The notes beneath the pieces were generated by a model. That model searched no databases. It worked only from the letters and a program-made list of their open reading frames with translations, and was not told the DNA's origin. A stretch of DNA of 11,723 nt from assembly GCA_900751685.1 (NCBI GenBank), contig CAADSR010000047.1, forward strand, positions 1 to 11,723, written 5' to 3'. The translations under genes and the position numbers were made by a program. Origin of the DNA: Clostridia bacterium (GTDB taxonomy: Bacteria > Bacillota > Clostridia > UBA1381). Below, piece by piece: positions 10,799-11,723 of the stretch (the first letter of the stretch is position 1; each line of letters opens with the position of its first letter).

Positions 10799-11723
10799 CT
10801 ATTGTCTCGGAGCAAGGATGATATACGCATCTGTTATATCTCCATCGGTTGTTTTAAAAAACACATAATTTATCCCATTTGTAACTTGTGGATCAGTCCA
10901 ATTAATAGTCGTTTTGTCATTGTTTTTGTCAGGTAATTTAGTAGACTCTGGAATATTTGTTGCTATAATATCAGCTGCAATAGACTTAGAAAGCCTATTA
11001 CCTGCTTTATTATTAAAGTCATACACATACACATTAGCATTAGGGTTTAGGCTGCTATCTACCAAATCAGATTCCAGAGTGATTTCATTGCCATCGGCAA
11101 CAGTTACTTTACCAATTGATATAGAATCATTTGTTTTGTTAACAACTGGGCCAAAGAATACTTCAGCTATACCATTTTTATCATAAGAAGTTTGGCTTTT
11201 GATCCACTTATCGATCGGTTTCAGCCAATTTGAGAAGGTAGGGTCTGCAACATCATTAACAGTTAAATGACTGGATACTTCAGAACGAAAGTTAGAATAA
11301 GAGGACAAATCAGTGTCAAATATGATTTGGACATCATCTACATAACCATTTTGATTCAATCTGTAAACAATTACATCACCCTCTGACATTGTAGGTAAGG
11401 TATAATAATCGGCAACCATAAAATATTGTTCTGTTGTAGCATTATTTTCGTTTTCCGTATAAACGGCTAAACAATCTACTTCTTGATCTGTGACACTATC
11501 ATACTGTTTTACCGTGTTAGAGTAAATAGAGACCGGAGTAGTTACAGTATAGTTAAGGGCTCCTTCTAATATGATTACAAAAGAATAAACATTGTCAACT
11601 TTATTGAAGCCTATAGCAGTATAACTGGAACCGTCAACAAAATCATTTAACGATAAAGATAAGTATTTCTTATTTTGCTCATAGGCGCTTGCATCTAGGA
11701 TCTTAGTCTTCTCATTTATCCTA
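10799..11723 (-). CDS. Partial gene: C-terminal part of a probable surface (S-layer-type) protein
   Basis: The frame is open from the right edge of the window to a TAG at 10799-10801, giving 307 visible residues and no visible true start; the Met codon at 11417-11419 is internal. The visible part is rich in Asn, Asp, Thr, Val and Tyr, has a single Cys, and shows alternating beta-strand patterns with no membrane segment. Features such as GDVIVYRLNQNGYVDDVQIIFD (visible residues about 121-142) and the closing YVFFKTTDGDITDAYIIL resemble the C-terminal regions of S-layer-homology proteins in gut Clostridia. No SLH repeat is in the visible part; it would lie beyond the edge. A secreted adhesin or other wall protein is the alternative. 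It converges on the MATE gene and ends in the shared terminator. Its AT-rich codons contrast with the MATE gene. Confidence 0.6.
   Translation of the reverse strand, partial: RINEKTKILDASAYEQNKKYLSLSLNDFVDGSSYTAIGFNKVDNVYSFVIILEGALNYTVTTPVSIYSNTVKQYDSVTDQEVDCLAVYTENENNATTEQYFMVADYYTLPTMSEGDVIVYRLNQNGYVDDVQIIFDTDLSSYSNFRSEVSSHLTVNDVADPTFSNWLKPIDKWIKSQTSYDKNGIAEVFFGPVVNKTNDSISIGKVTVADGNEITLESDLVDSSLNPNANVYVYDFNNKAGNRLSKSIAADIIATNIPESTKLPDKNNDKTTINWTDPQVTNGINYVFFKTTDGDITDAYIILAPRQ

Overview
The window looks like chromosomal DNA from a gut-type Clostridia bacterium (Lachnospiraceae or Oscillospiraceae). The reasons are strong AGGAGG ribosome binding sites, a long secreted CAZyme with Thr/Pro linkers, a GH2 enzyme of the type common in these families, and the end of a gene resembling a clostridial S-layer protein. 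The family-level call is an inference from protein style. No 16S rRNA or other marker gene is present.

Left two-thirds (1-8971): two genes on the + strand, 69 bases apart and without a visible terminator between them, so probably co-transcribed. The first is a complete cytoplasmic LacZ-type GH2 beta-galactosidase (56-2968). The second (3038-8971) encodes a 1977-residue exported protein. It has a signal peptide, a small N-terminal beta module, a Thr/Pro linker, a 162-residue unassigned module, a sialate-O-acetylesterase-like SGNH domain, a second Thr/Pro linker, a rhamnogalacturonan-acetylesterase-like (CE12-type) SGNH domain, unassigned accessory regions and an InlB-like repeat. It ends with a second copy of the 162-residue module. 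A plausible working model is that the exported protein binds an acetylated, galactose-bearing polysaccharide or glycan (pectin RG-I is favoured by the CE12-like domain; acetylated host glycans are the alternative) and removes acetyl groups outside the cell. The GH2 enzyme would then cleave imported galactosides. No transporter or regulator for this pathway lies in the window.

Middle (8972-10796): a 297-base gap holds a sigma-A-like promoter followed almost at once by a strong intrinsic terminator hairpin. After that comes a MATE-family multidrug/Na+ antiporter gene (9269-10690) with its own strong ribosome binding site. This layout, with a four-codon mini-ORF abutting the hairpin, suggests transcription attenuation of the transporter. 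The MATE gene looks more GC-rich than the DNA on either side, and a perfect bidirectional terminator closes it off, so it may be a separately acquired cassette.

Right end (10799-11723): on the - strand, the last 307 codons of a gene that runs off the window. It encodes an AT-rich, extracellular-looking beta protein resembling the C-terminal region of clostridial S-layer-homology proteins. No tRNA, rRNA, CRISPR array, insertion sequence or integrase was seen.
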